Shown here: positions 21,667 through 34,059 of the stretch, piece after piece
Position numbering within the stretch: position 1 is the stretch's first letter
Layout: each line of letters starts with the position of its first letter
Assembly: GCF_963855985.1 (NCBI RefSeq)
Contig: NC_087097.1
Span: forward strand, 5,737,001-5,801,000
Source of the DNA: Ostrinia nubilalis
Lineage: Eukaryota > Arthropoda > Insecta > Lepidoptera > Crambidae
DNA: 64,000 bases
Reading direction: 5' to 3'
Program-made: the position numbers and the translations under genes
Notes under the pieces: model-generated
Told to the model about the DNA's origin: nothing
Databases searched by the model: none
The model's input: the letters and a program-made list of their open reading frames with translations, nothing else

Positions 21667-24007
21667 TACCTTTTAGTATATTTTTTAACATTTCGGTTAG
21701 CAGATTGGTAACGGTTACATTTTGAGATTGCCGTGTAAATTTTGAGATTGATATCTTTTAAGTTTGACCTTTATTTTGAGCTTGGTAAAGGCCAAGCTGA
21801 AATAGATTTACTTGCGAAATATACGTCTTATTTTATTTTGTTAAGTTAAAGTACCTACCATGATAAATCAATAATTAAGAGTGGGAAAAAAGTTTCGAAA
21901 TATGTTCTAAGTTTCTTTTCCAACAAACCTCGTTGTTGTTGAGTGCCATTTTCCCCAACAAATCACTCAATTTCTCTCATCTGTATCCAAGGCCTAAAAT
22001 AGCATATCGCCTGCCGTTATTTTGCACTAATTTCCTCAAGCACCACTCAAAATTGCCACAGCAATCACGTTTCATCGTCACCACGTGCACCAAAACAAGT
22101 TGCCGCTCTAATCAACATTTCAGTATTCCATAATCTCCACATTGAGCGACTGAAGCCAACTGAATACCAAACCGGAGCGAACAAACTTGTCCAACTTGTA
22201 ATTTTGGTTCGATTCGAAAACTTTCGGGTTTACGACTATTTTGGTGGTGTTCCAATAGTCATTGAATACAAAAACTTTTTCATTTACGTTTCTGGACGCA
22301 GACTGAATAATATATGAACGAACCGAAGACTGGGGCCCAGAATCCTTTGGCTTTACGGATTTTTTAGCTTTTCAACTGAATTAATGACGTCTTACTCGCG
22401 GAATTTAAGGGTCTTGACGCAAAAATAGATTTGTGTATTACTCCGGAGATCGCTCGTAGATTTGCTGATGTATAAAAACGGAAATGAGATGTCTGGAATA
22501 GTAATTTTAGGATTGTATGAGAAAAGCAATAAAATAATCTTATTCGGATGATGGTACGCTTATGTGCTCAGGTTGTAATAAAATGTTTTATGTGTAGAGC
22601 AGAGCAGTTATTAGGAGTATGTACTTATATTTTACCCTTATTCACATCATCGTGTAGAATGTGCAGGTTGTAATTTGTGTTATCATTAGATTATTACTTT
22701 ATTTATGATTAGACTTGAAAAAATTGCCGCTGTCGGGTAGTGAATTTTGTCACAGTTTTTGATAATTATTAACTTTGATATCTTTTGTTTTGGTTTATCT
22801 TCTTTCTAATTCAAGAAAATTGACAGGAGGAGATATTATTCAATGACAAATAACAATTTCTTGAGTCCGCTGTTAAAATTAATAGCATCATTAATATTAC
22901 AAATGTAGTCCAATACATCACTGCGGGACAATTCGATCTAATTTCCCTGTGACCTGTTTACGGTGGTGATCCATAACTGTCAACGTTGTACGTACATGGA
23001 AATTAGAAATATAATTGCGGTTATTATAGAGGATTAGTTGATATTATGTTAATCAGTCATGGAGTTTATGCGTTCTTAGTAACTGCGTGGCTGCGGCTTA
23101 GATACAATATTTTTCATACCTTTAGAAATAAAACTAACTTGAAAATGCCAGAAAAACACCAGTCTAGACTTAACCTTTTCCAGTTAAATAAAAATCCTTC
23201 GAGACTTTTATATTTTTGAGATTCTTTTAAAGTTCGTCTTCAAAAATCGATGTTAGATCGTTGAGGTCAGAATAAAGTGGCTATTTTCTAATTTACAAGG
23301 CTCAAGATTATTTAAAAAAATTATTGTAAATTCAACAAAAGGATCAAAACCGTTTGAACATTTTTTTTTCTATAGATCTGTTTACTGCTGTATTGTTTAC
23401 TGCTTATTATGGTTCAAAAAACCTGACACCAGAGAATAAACACAACCCACGCTAGCATTAAATTTAAGTACGCACTGTTTTTTCTGGCAACACTGAAATT
23501 ACCTGAACGAAATGTAAATTTATTAAGCAGCCGAGACCCACACGTAATGTGGGTGGTGCCGAGCGAAGAATATAAAAGAATATCCAACATACTTATATTC
23601 AAGTAACATAAAGTTTATTTTCTACGTGCAAAGAAATAAAATATAGAGTTCTTACAGGGATGTTTTACTCCGATCCGATGAATATAACATGACTCGCGTT
23701 CCTTTATTGACTAAATCCAAATAGAAAGAGTTCGAAAATTTCAGGAGCAATGATCGAATGGGTCCGTGAAAACGATAAACGATTTCATTCGATTTGATGA
23801 TTTTGGCAGCTAATAAAAATAGAGATGACCTTTAAAAATTTTATTACTCGTTCGGTTGGTCAGTTAGGTTTTATCGTTTTCATATTAAAGTAAGTATTAT
23901 ATTTCATTTCGATGGTTTTATCTACTACTTTACTAGATAAGGGTTTAAACTTAGATAGATATTATGAACTCCGGGAATTAATGCTCGAGCTAAAACACTA
24001 ATTTTGA

Positions 24008-24035
24008 CCCAGGTGGGATTCGAACCCGCGAATAA
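24008..24035 (-). repeat. tRNA-like T-arm fragment
   Basis: On the minus strand it reads CGCGGGTTCGAATCCCACCT, a perfect B box. There is no A box at the right distance, so it is a SINE remnant. Confidence 0.55.
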
Positions 24036-24144
24036 AGCTGTTATTAGGTGTTGTTATATAATTTTTAAGCAAACTACTTAATTTTATTACGCACAAGACG
24101 AATTTTAGAGGTCTACAATAGTACAGTTAAAAGAATTATGTCGA

Positions 24145-24282
24145 TACAGTCAGATTCAAATAGTATGTTACACCCAGTGACCAAAAAATTGACAACACAA
24201 CCTTATTCCAAGTGTGACAAAGACGTATTGCGAACTTTTTTGCTACTTATTGGATGTCACGAGCTATTCGACGCTGACTGTG
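24145..24282. repeat. MITE family B, copy 2
   Basis: Inverted ends ACAGTCAGATTCAAATAGT and the complement of ACAGTCAGCGTCGAATAGCT. Inside it carries GTTACACCCA and TTGACAACACAACCTTATT, shared with the other copies of the family. Confidence 0.7.
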
Positions 24283-26098
24283 TTTTACTATTACTATTAT
24301 CTATCTCTATTGCAACTACTAAGTAATAAATACATAAATAAAAATAAGGTATCTAATTGCTTATCTTGATGTACTGTCATTTCTTACAATGAAACCTGAC
24401 GCCTGAAAGAAATCTCAGAGCAAACAAACACAGATCTGTTTATGTGATCAAATTGATACAAAGTGACTCGTTTCATATTATATTATTCAGCAGCTACTTT
24501 AGTACTAACATCACCATTTCCTGAGTTATTGAGCAAGTCTCGGATGTATTCATCGGATCCGGAAAATAATGTTGTAATCTTTTATTTACATAACGGGACA
24601 TGTTCCATTAGAAGCCATTACAATACAGTAGAAAGTATTAAAGTCAAGATTAGCCCTGCTCAGCAGTTTGTAGTTATGTTTTTAATATCGTTTACATTCT
24701 TGTCAAAATTAGCCGCCCGCCATAGATATCTGGCATGTCTTCTTAACATAGCTCTCAACCGGACCAATATACGAGTAGGTTAATAGCGGCTCCATAACGC
24801 GCGTATGGCGTATTTTCTATGTAAACTAATACACTTTGGAAATAATCAAACCTTTAACTAGGTACTAGAGCTATCGTGAAACTAGGTTTAAAAGTTATAT
24901 TTAGACATTTTCAAATCCAGTCTTTGAAATTCTCGGTGATTTAATATCCAACTCCGTTAAGCACTAAACGTTTACAAGTTTTACCTAGTGTAAGAGCTTT
25001 ACAAAATTGTTATGATGATTCAAAAAAATATTTCAACTTTCTTTATAAAGCTATGAATACACAGCCGCAGTCAGATTCTAAAATTTAAATTCGCGATCCA
25101 CTTCGTGAGTTCTTGGCCTATAAGGCTCGCTGTAAAAAATCATTTCCCGAGGGAGATTGCCGCGCACCTGCGCCGATATTGGGACGTCCGTTTGCATATC
25201 AAAATGTGAACGATTTTTGTCTTAAGTATGTATGAGGGTCTTTACGTTTGATGTCTTTTATAGCTTGCCTATCGATGAGGCATCGTTTAAAATATTATTT
25301 GACATTAAACATCCATAGGCACAGATCTACACAAGTCTCCAGACTAAAATATTAAAATTTGTCAGTGCCTATAATACTCATAGATCGTTTTATCCACAAG
25401 ACGCGCCTCACCAATTTTTGGTCGAGGGAAACGCTGGATGCGGGGAGTTTGATCTGAGCAATCCGAGCGTCATTATATTGTAGTGTGCGTGTGCACTCAT
25501 GGATAATTTAGCGTGTACCGATAACACTCAAAAGAATGGTGGGGCGCGTCTTCGTGAATGAAACAATCTATACCTACTTCAAATTAGAATGAGTCTAAAA
25601 CCTTATTATTCTTTAAATGATTATGAAACTATCTGGACTATACGCTTACTTAAAATATGCTTATGATTCGGTATACTTGCTTTACTAAGCTAATACTCAC
25701 CCACGCTTTACAATCGTTTAGTAAAGCGAACATTAATTTATAACTCTATTGACTATCCTTAAATTTTAACAAGCTTTCATATGACATCCCGTGTTATTGG
25801 TCCACCCACAATTTATTAACTTTAAAGAAAGTAGGCGTTGTAAAGTCAATAATATCCTCTATTAGTAAAAAAACAACAATCACCAAAGTTGTTTTTAATG
25901 TACTCAAAGTTTTTGCTCAGCGTTTCCTTGTGTATACAATTTATCTTCCGATATTAAGGGCTGCAAACAAAATTGATTAGCGGGGATCTGCTTATCCAGC
26001 AATTTGGACCTTCATAAATTATTGGCTAATGTCTCTCAAGAGTGGGGGCTATGCTCAGACAAATGACCATAATAGATACAGCATGACTACTCTTTGAG

Positions 26099-26336
26099 TA
26101 GGGTTGCCATCTCTAAAATTTGGCAACTAGGACAAGACGCATTAAAACTCTGGATTTTGAAGCCCACAACCCGGATATGTCAACAGGTTTTTTATAAAAC
26201 TTAGTTAAGTACGTTGCCCGGCATTGGCCTAAGACTTATTTTTTTATACTCGAACAGCAAATAAAACCCCGCTCGGACGCTCCCCGGACACCCTCTAAAC
26301 TAAAACAAATCCGGGGAAATCCGGATGACAACCCTA
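26099..26336. mobile_element. hAT-like MITE
   Basis: Ends TAGGGTTGCCATCTC and GATGACAACCCTA, flanked by TCTTTGAG (26091-26098) and CCTTTGAG (26337-26344), an 8-bp duplication with one mismatch. Confidence 0.8.
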
Positions 26337-26344
26337 CCTTTGAG

Positions 26345-27300
26345 AGACTGTTAATCGTTGCATTATTGAAGTTTTGTGCAGCTAAGTAAATTATAAAATC
26401 TTACGAAATGAAATTAAAAATGAAATAATTAAAAAACTATTTACAGGGGCTCATTTAGCTTGCTCATATCATACATTTTCTGTAGCAGATATTCTACTGA
26501 AATAAAATACGGACAACGGCACTACAAACTTTAAATACTGTGGCATATTATTAAATAAATACGATTTTGTAACAAAATTGTGTAGTCTGACGTGCTATCG
26601 ACTGTAGTATTAAATGTACTTAAACCATGTAAGTTTTTCACACTCGTAGTTCAACTCTGAAAACTACAGTATCGCTCTCCATCTTAGCGCATATTAGATA
26701 AAAGTTATACGACAATTTTTTTCAGGAAAGTGTTTTCTTTAACTGGTTAAACCAGGCAATTTCGAAGGATCTCCTTTTACAATACAGTTATAATGTAGCC
26801 TCTATAGCATGCAGTTCTCTGTGTCTACATGAGAGCTCAATTTGAAAACCTTGTTTTAACTCAATTTGTGTACAGCTAATATACACTGTAGCGATGTTTG
26901 GAGTTTTGAAAAGGCAATAATTGCCAGGATATGTGCTGGTTATCGGTCCCGAAGGATGCAGTGGGATTGTATTTAGTTTGTCACGTAGTTAATTGGTACA
27001 GTCGATAGCATATCGGAGATATCGGATTATAATGTGCTTTTGTAATAAAATAGCTCCTATTGCAACTATGTATAATAGCTTCTTTATTTTAAGATTATGG
27101 ATCAAACGAATTCTGAATTCATTTGTCATTTTGAACTTCGTCGTAGTTGAAGTTCATTGTTTTATTTTAAAAACATTTAAACCATGTAACGAGTCATAGC
27201 ACCGATTTTGCTACGAGCCCTATTTTTTTTAAATAAAATAACTCTTTTTTTCCCAAGAATGATAAAATTATAAAATTTTCATTTAGTTCTTAAGTTTAGT
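26345..27300. other. No gene seen
   Basis: AT-rich, with no coding signal beyond a 68-codon frame without a domain. Confidence 0.5.
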
Positions 27301-27339
27301 CTAAAACTAGCGGCCGCCCGCGACTTCGTACGCGTGGAT

Positions 27340-27830
27340 CCCGTTTTACGCCCTTCATCTATCTTACGCGGTTTAGATTTTTTCATACAAATGTTTTTTC
27401 CCGCTAACTCCCGTTCCCGTGAGAATTTTGCAATATTCTGTTGTAACTAAGCTTTAAATTTACTAAGGTACCTGCATGCCAAATTTCAAGCGTCTATCTT
27501 ACGTGGCTTAGATTTTTTCATACAAATGTTTTTTCCCGAACTCCCGTTCCCGTAAGAATTTTGCAATATCCTGTTATAACTAAGCTTTAAGTTTACTAAG
27601 GTACCTGCATGCCAAATTTCAAGCGTCTAACTTAAGCGGTTTAGATTTTTCATACAAAAGGATTTTCCCTCTTGTTCCCGTTTCCGTGGGAATTTCGGGA
27701 ATTCCTTGTTGTAACTAAGCTCTAAGTTAACTAAGGTACCTACATGCCAAAATTCAAGCGTCTAACTTAAGCGGTTTATATTTTACATACAAAAGGATTT
27801 TCCCGCTAATTCCCGTTCCCGTCGGAATTC
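27340..27830 (+). repeat. Tandem array of ~120-bp units
   Basis: Four degenerate units each contain TTTTTCATACAAA, TCCCGTTCCCGT, TAACTAAGCT and ACTAAGGTACCTGCATGCC. The array begins after CCGCGACTTCGTACGCGTGG, a sequence common in lepidopteran dispersed repeats, and ends in the CAGA microsatellite tail. Confidence 0.85.
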
Positions 27831-27924
27831 CTAAGTATCCTATAACCTGCCCAGGAGTATGAAGAATAATTGTACCAAGTTTCGTTAAAATCCGTCGAGT
27901 AGTTTTTGTTTCTATAAGGAACAT

Positions 27925-27925
<1 letters not shown>

Positions 27926-27962
<37 letters not shown>
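27926..27962 (+). repeat. (CAGA)n microsatellite
   Basis: About nine CAGA units after AAATCCGTCGAGTAGTTTTT, the usual 3' tail of this dispersed repeat class. Confidence 0.9.
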
Positions 27963-27965
<3 letters not shown>

Positions 27966-30211
27966 AATTTTACTGATTGCATTTTTGGCATCAGTATCGA
28001 TCACTAATCACCCCCTGATAGTTATTTTGAAAATATATTTCATGTACAGAATTGACCTCTCTACAGATTTATTATAAGTATAGAATAGAATAGGTTAAAT
28101 GCTACAACATTTTCATTCAGTCTATTTTATGGTTTCAGCATTAAAAACTGAAGCCTTCAGTAACTTTAAAACTAAAAGCTTTGCCTTCTAACTTGACTAC
28201 AAAGGCTTAAAACTTTGACATCTTGGAACTTACCTCTCAGTTTTGTCCTCAGGCACAATCGGTCCGATTATTTCAAGAAAATTCTTACTTTGTACGAATT
28301 CAATAATACACTTCCTCTGTCATTATTGGGGTACCTACCTCAGACTGAATTTGTAAAGCCTTAATGCTAGCTAATACGTACTTTGACCTGGGCTTTCGTT
28401 GCGAGCTTTCGCCCCCTCAGCAAGACTTTCAGGCTCTACCTGCCCATTTTATTCACAAAAGCTACGGTGAGGTTTTAGAATGTCTACGAGTTAGTAATTT
28501 TGGAGAGTGCTTTTAAGGTTTCACTGTTTTAAAATTAAAAGAACGGGAATGGTGCTGATATTCAGTTTTTAGAACGTCTCATCACAAAATTGTTTTAAGG
28601 GTTTCAATGAAAACAGGCTAGTTTATCTTTAATACAGGCTCGGTTATGCATACATTGGAACACAGTTAAAGTATGAAATTTTAAGTAGATAGGCATAAAG
28701 TGAAAGTGAAGTGTTAAATATTTAATTATATATTTGTTAAGTTCACATAATTTCTCTAAGAATATTGGTCCTAACTTTCAGAAAAAGACCTACAACCGCA
28801 AAACCTTATTAAACATGCTTGCTTTCTCCACAGTGTAGCTTGTTCCTTCCAACAAAGTTTTACTAGAGAACCTGACCTGAGGTCCAACTCTGGAAACCTA
28901 AAGAAGCTATAGCTATCCCTTTCGCTCACTTCGAGTATCTTTAACGAGTGAAAGAGAAAGATAGAGTGGAATTTGAAATGGTTGTTTAGAATAAACTCCC
29001 TTTTCCTTCCCCTGAAGTTATGTCACAAAATTCAGCTTATACGGAGCGAAATTATCGGTTCTCGCTCTAGTAACTTGTACATTTTTAACCAAGTCCAACA
29101 TTGGTTTGGTAACATTTCAGTTTTCTTTGTTTCAAACTGTTTGAACTGTTCACTTTGCAAGATGTGGACTGTTCAGCTCTGCAATGCGGCTTGTTATATA
29201 AAAATGGAGGGTTTTATAATTTTTGCCTGTCTTTTACACTTGGAGTGTCTGAGAATTCGTTATATTTTTTAATTTCAGCCTGGATTGTAGGCGTAATAAA
29301 ATTAGGTCTAAGTGTTTGAAATTTTAATTTGCATTTTGTATAATATTCAGAATAATTTTGAATAACTTACATTACAATCATTCATTAGTCTGTAGTACTA
29401 AATTGATCTAGATTATGTATGGAAATCAATATACATAAATACATAATAGGCTAGATGACAAAATTTCAATTATTTGTCCGTCAGACAGATAATTAGAAAA
29501 TATTAGACTCATATTTTTTATTTTCTTTCATAATTAAATAATAACAGTGCTATATTGAGTCATCATCCCTCAATTCTCAATGGATAATACAATCCATTGC
29601 AGATTCTCCAACTACTAGAACCACCAAACAGTTACCACTGTCACTTATATTATTTGAAATGTCTGAAAAAAAAAACAAATATCTAACTAGATAAGTATTT
29701 AGGCCCAGGTAAAACCGAAGGCAGCGTTTAGTCTTCCAATATTAACAACCCAACTTCTTGCCTTCATTTTATGCTGACCGTCTTTTTCGTGCGGCCATAA
29801 AACGTCCCTATACTATAAGACAGCGGGCCTTTATACCTTCGCTATACTATAAACGAGCCTACACTTTTTGCTTGTCTATACGCAATGTATCACAAACAGG
29901 GACGTGTATGAGATGCCTTAAAGGGAAAATACACGTCAAACACCTGTTTTTGCCTACACAATTTCCTTGAGGGTTGAAGGACACTAGAAATGTTATTCAG
30001 TTTATTTTTAGATTGTATCACAATATTATCTGATAAGAGGGAAGGATAATGATGACAAATATATTTTTGGTTAAGAATTTACAAACAAAAGAGTAAATAC
30101 AGCACCATCCTACTCTTACCTAATAGTTTTAAATCTGTTTTATAAACTGGTAAAAATATCAGTAGTGTTAAAAATGCGTGATTTCGTAGCACTCGTAGAG
30201 AGACTTAACTA
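27963..30211. other. No gene seen
   Basis: AT-rich. The 99-codon frame at 28973-29272 and the 70-codon frame at 29758-29970 lack domains and splice context. Half of a family C MITE lies at about 29448-29545. Confidence 0.45.
29448..29545. repeat. Half copy of MITE family C
   Basis: Shares ATGACAAAATTTCAATTATT and AATAATAACAGTGCTA with the left arm of the complete element at 45.93-46.21 kb. The right arm is missing. Confidence 0.75.
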
Positions 30212-30213
30212 TA

Positions 30214-30404
30214 CAGAGTGGAAACGATAAGTGATCTCACTCGATTATCTAAATAACTAAATAATAATAAATAAATATTAATATTGGTACCATTATTTTG
30301 AAAGAGCTCGTGAAACACTTTCAGAATCAGTAACCAATTTTTCCGATATCTTGTATACCTAGTTTAGAAATAATCGAGTGAGATCACTTATCGTTTCCAC
30401 CCTG
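30214..30404. mobile_element. MITE with ~34-bp inverted ends
   Basis: Left end CAGAGTGGAAACGATAAGTG, right end the complement of CAGGGTGGAAACGATAAGTG, preceded by TA. Both arms continue through ATCTCACTCGATTAT. Tc1/mariner-like ends. Confidence 0.75.
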
Positions 30405-30744
30405 CATGTATCTGAACTCACACTATCAGTCATCTCGTAGTGATTTGCAGGGGGCTGAAAAAATTATGATGATGATAAAAAAAAAATGTGAACTTTGTGT
30501 AGAGAAACTAGAGAAATGGCATTCAGTGCTTTGTTTTGCATTGATTGCTTCGTACCTACGGTGATTTATTGATGCAAGTACATATTATTTTTACAGTCCA
30601 TCTCAACATAGAACTATTATTTCATTAAATTGGACACAGAAACTGACAAACGCCATTCAACCTTTATATTTGTTACCACATCACCTCAGTTCCAAATTAC
30701 ACACAACATTCTTAATCAGGCCACGCTTACCTCAATTTTTCCTT

Positions 30745-30867
30745 TCATAAATAAATAATTTCCAGGGACACTCCAGAGTCGGGAACGACCGCCCGGTCCC
30801 CTCTCCCCGGGTTCCTAAAGCCGTAAAACAGGAACACAAAGGGAATGATGCCGAGGATGTACTCCAT
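30745..30867 (-). other. Candidate short ORF or start exon, minus strand
   Basis: An ATG with an A at -3 (GATAAGATGG) opens a 40-codon frame starting MEYILGIIPFVFLFYGFRNP, a hydrophobic N-terminus like a signal peptide or membrane anchor. The stretch is GC-rich for this window. Upstream on the same strand are a pyrimidine-rich acceptor-like CTTCTATCTTTTCAAG and, ~500 bp away, a GC-rich island with a GTGAGT donor. No clear donor follows within the ORF, and the opposite strand is open too. Unproven. Confidence 0.25.
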
Positions 30868-30956
30868 CTTATCTTCACGGAGATGTGTAACGCAAAAGAT
30901 ATCTGACAAGACGCTTGAAAAGATAGAAGCGGTTTTCGGGACTTTTTAGAACGCGC

Positions 30957-31040
30957 TGGTAGCTCAGTGGCTTCAACGCTTTGGTATCGATCAACAAAGT
31001 TAAGCGACGTTGTTATGGACAGAAATGGATGGGTGACCGT
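30957..31040 (+). repeat. 5S rRNA-derived SINE fragment
   Basis: GATCAACAAAGTTAAGCGAC and ATGGATGGGTGACCG match the internal promoter half of metazoan 5S rRNA (GTTAAGC... and GGATGGGTGACCG). It is preceded by GGTAGCTCAGTGG, which resembles a Pol III A box. The 5' and 3' ends of a full 5S gene are absent, so it is a 5S-type (SINE3-like) repeat or pseudogene. Confidence 0.65.
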
Positions 31041-31064
31041 TTTGAATATTAAATTATTGTTTAC

Positions 31065-31264
31065 TAGCTTTTGCCTGCGGCTTCACCCGCGTGAAATTTC
31101 ATTTGTCACAGATCGTCACAAATTATAGCCTATATGTTATTCTGGGTTATAAAGAATAATACTGTGAAGTTTGATCAAAATCCGTTTAGTAGTTTTTGCG
31201 TGAAAGAGTAACAAACATCCAGACATCCACACAAACTTTCGCATTTATAATATTAGTAGGATAG
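31065..31264 (+). repeat. Dispersed lepidopteran repeat, 3' end
   Basis: Begins CTAGCTTTTGCCTGCGGCTT, contains GATCAAAATCCGTTTAGTAG and ends CGCATTTATAATATTAGTAG. This consensus is common throughout lepidopteran genomes, probably as a non-LTR or Helitron-type tail. A related copy is at 37.49 kb. Confidence 0.7.
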
Positions 31265-31374
31265 TAGGATTTATTGTTAGTAAAATATGCTGCATCTTGC
31301 TTAATAACGCAACACGCTAAGAGAAGATAAGTTCTAATTATCACTAATAGATGGCGTTATCCCGCTTTGACTCG

Positions 31375-31500
31375 CGGTATCGTCTGTGTCTACTCACGGA
31401 CATTGCCCGCGGGCGGCGTGACCGGAGGGAGCGGCGAGCGTTCGGTGAACGAACGAGCAATGTTCGGTTCGCGAGCGAACATCTAAGAAGACGATCCTGA
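31375..31500. promoter_or_regulatory. GC-rich, CpG-rich island
   Basis: A GC-rich block in an AT-rich region, with GAACGAACGAGCAATG and repeated GTTCG/CGAAC motifs. On the minus strand it ends GGGCAATGTCC followed by GTGAGTAG, a possible donor of a non-coding first exon. Promoter function is inference. Confidence 0.25.
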
Positions 31501-31788
31501 CGCACTCTCTTCAACGACCTTGCACAAAACGGTCTCGATAAAATTGTAAATTTATACCGAATAGATAATTAATTTCATACAGTCCACTCTTTTCATTTAT
31601 AAACTTCCACTACACTCACTATCGAAGTAACAGTCTGATATTTTTCTGGGTTGTTAGAGTTTATCTAATTTTTACTAGCTATTAGATTTCTTTCAGGCAT
31701 AGAAAGTTTACGTGTGTATTAAATTTATTCTAACCAAAATACAATTACTTATCTCTCCCTTATTCAAACATAACGAAATCGGCATATT

Positions 31789-31983
31789 TTATTCCTCCAG
31801 GTGCCAGGCATTGTTTCCCAAAGAGTGTGCCTCCGCACGATAAGCCGCTCGATAAGATTCGTCAATGTTTACGACTTGTCTCATGGACAGTTTGGTGAGG
31901 AGATTGCGGTTATTTTTTGGTTGAAGATTTAAGAGAATTTGCGGTTTTATCCGTAGTCGTCTTAGGAAAATTTTGGCTATCAT
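31789..31983 (-). other. Candidate C-terminal coding exon, minus strand
   Basis: A 64-codon frame ends in TAA inside AATAAA. Its last ~40 residues (for example SMRQVVNIDESYRAAYRAEA) have balanced composition and GC-rich codons, unlike the low-complexity frames around it. I do not recognise the family. It may be the last exon of a gene reading leftward, or a retrocopy. Confidence 0.25.
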
Positions 31984-32174
31984 TCTTTTTAAGAAAGCAT
32001 GCAGTGCCTAAATATTGAGGCGGCAGGTTTTTTTTAATTACAAGGTAACCCCATATCATGAACCCAATCTTAAAAATTGACCACCCGTGTTAAAAAATCT
32101 AGATATTGAGATCCCTAGTTACATCTGTCACCTTTTAGTAGAACATGAATGCATGAACTTTTGGAAATAAACTT

Positions 32175-32354
32175 TAGGCTGGGTTATACCATCTTGCTTT
32201 AACTTTAACTTTAACATCAGGTGCGATTGTGGTCAAATACCTGCCTTGCTATGCATAAAAAAAAAACAAGCGTCAGAAGTTTGTCACACTCCATACATAA
32301 AACAAGTTAAGGTTATAGCTACGGTTAAATTATGTAAAGCAACTCAGCTTTAGT
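32175..32354. repeat. MITE family A, copy 4 (expanded)
   Basis: Starts TAGGCTGGGTTATACCATCT and ends GCAACTCAGCTTTA; it keeps GTCACACTCCATAC. An extra ~55 bp in the left half distinguishes it from other copies. Confidence 0.7.
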
Positions 32355-33209
32355 TTGATAAAACTGGACTGCTCTACTTTCATTACCGCAAAGACAAATA
32401 AAAATGGTTAAATAAACAATAAGGTAATATTTACAAGCACTCCATTTAATTGAATATGAAATTCTCTTTGTCGTTTTCAACTTAACCACACAGCAGAAGT
32501 GAAAATATGTCTAGTTTACAAAGTAAATAACCGAGGTAAATAAAACTACACGACACACCGACTTGCCAGTATACTGTTGCAACTTTAGCTTTGTCGGTTT
32601 TATTTAGTTTTTCCATGTCAATCCGACCTACGGACTCGGTGAGCGATGGTACGAAAGTGGTAAAACTTGGAAAGGCTGACTTAAATACAAAGTTACGATG
32701 GTTTTTTGATGAAATATATAGGGTGACAAAATGAGTGGACATCCTTGTAAGGGATTGTAATGAGTACAGGTAATTTACGGCCAATTTAGTTATGTACTCG
32801 TACTTATGCCTAGGAAAATGTTAATTAATCATGAATTCATGAGATACTTTAATTTTGTTTGTTTTTTCGTCTCTATCAAGTCAATCAATCTTAAAGATCA
32901 TCATGTATACTTACAACTTATTTCTACATCACTTTTTCATTCGGCATCTTGCCAAGATTTAGATTTCTGTTCTTTTCTAAACGCTAGCTACACACTTTAC
33001 GAATATCGTATATCTCTATCTTTTTAGATGACGTCACACGTACATTCCACAGCACGTACACCAAACTACTAACGAGTATACACTACTCTATGTAACAGTA
33101 TGTTGTCGCTCGATCTTGCTACATGACCTGTCACGCTGTGCACACCAAGCCGCAAAGTGCAAAAATGGCAAACTACCACTGACTAAAGTCTCGGTGCAAA
33201 CTTGAGATC
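32355..33209. other. No gene seen
   Basis: Frames of 100 codons (32482-32784, minus) and 73 codons (32806-33027, plus) without recognisable motifs. Confidence 0.4.
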
Positions 33210-33217
33210 CTCTACCT

Positions 33218-33521
33218 CAGGGATGGCGAACCTTTATGTATCAAAGTGCCACTTTTCAAAAAAAAAATGTTTGGTTTAGTCATTGACGTGCCATCAAATA
33301 ACACCTTATGCTATCAATTAGGGGCATTCGTACAAGTGGCACCATTGGCGAGCGACAGGACCGAACTCTACAATGGCGCACTAGACGAGGGTAAATACGA
33401 TAGCCCTTATTCAAAACACATAAATTACTGTTTCATTTTAGTTTTTTTTTATTGGTGGCGTGCCATAAATATTGTGGCGCGTGCCACCAATGGCACGCGT
33501 GCCATTGGTTTGCCATCCCTG
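33218..33521. mobile_element. hAT MITE with perfect TSD
   Basis: Ends CAGGGATGGCGAACC and GGTTTGCCATCCCTG, flanked by a perfect 8-bp duplication CTCTACCT (33210-33217 and 33522-33529). Internal AAGTGCCAC/GTGGCGCG motifs form subterminal repeats. Confidence 0.92.
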
Positions 33522-34059
33522 CTCTACCTTCACAAACTCGCAGTGTCAAATGTCTAGCGGCCCCTACGGGCGCAATTTGAGCACACTTCTGAGCAACTCC
33601 CCAAGCGCCCCTGTCGTGGCTTGTTTGCCACTTTTTTAGCCGAATTTCGCTTCAACATTAAGAAAATCGCGCAAAGAAAGTTCCTAAATTGTTTTGTCAC
33701 TTCCAAATTGGATATGCTAATGTGTGGATAAACAGTGCAACGCGAGCAATATATTTTATTAAACTGTTGGAAACTCCTTTATCTTAGATTGTTAGGGCAC
33801 AGAATAAGTAATAGTACAGGTACAGAAGGATTACTCCGCAAGACTATTTAAATAAATGCGAGTCTTGCTACGACGCGATACAGTGGAATTCAGCTCGCAC
33901 AGCACTACGTACCTACAATTTTATTCACCTACAAGTTTTGTCTCTTTCTATCGCGTGCCTCTGAACTCTTCTTACGCTGTTAGGGTTGCTGTCTAGTGAA
34001 AAAATAATTAATCTACTTATTTGTAATGAGGTACGTCTATGTAGGTAAGTATGCATTCA

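Larger units (their letters stand above)
21667..26090. other. No gene seen; scattered repeat fragments
   Basis: AT-rich sequence without a convincing coding exon. It includes a B-box-only tRNA-like fragment at 24008-24035 and one MITE at 24145-24282. The longest frame (24463-24783, 106 codons) shows no domain and no splice context. Confidence 0.45.

Noticed and set aside
24463..24783. 106-codon plus-strand frame
   Set aside because: One of the longest frames in the right half, but it has no domain, no splice context and AT-driven composition.
27340..27830. CRISPR-like array
   Set aside because: Units are ~120 bp, degenerate and without unique spacers, in a eukaryotic repeat context.
27806..27991. 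ORF with repeated SVCL residues
   Set aside because: Translation of the CAGA microsatellite.
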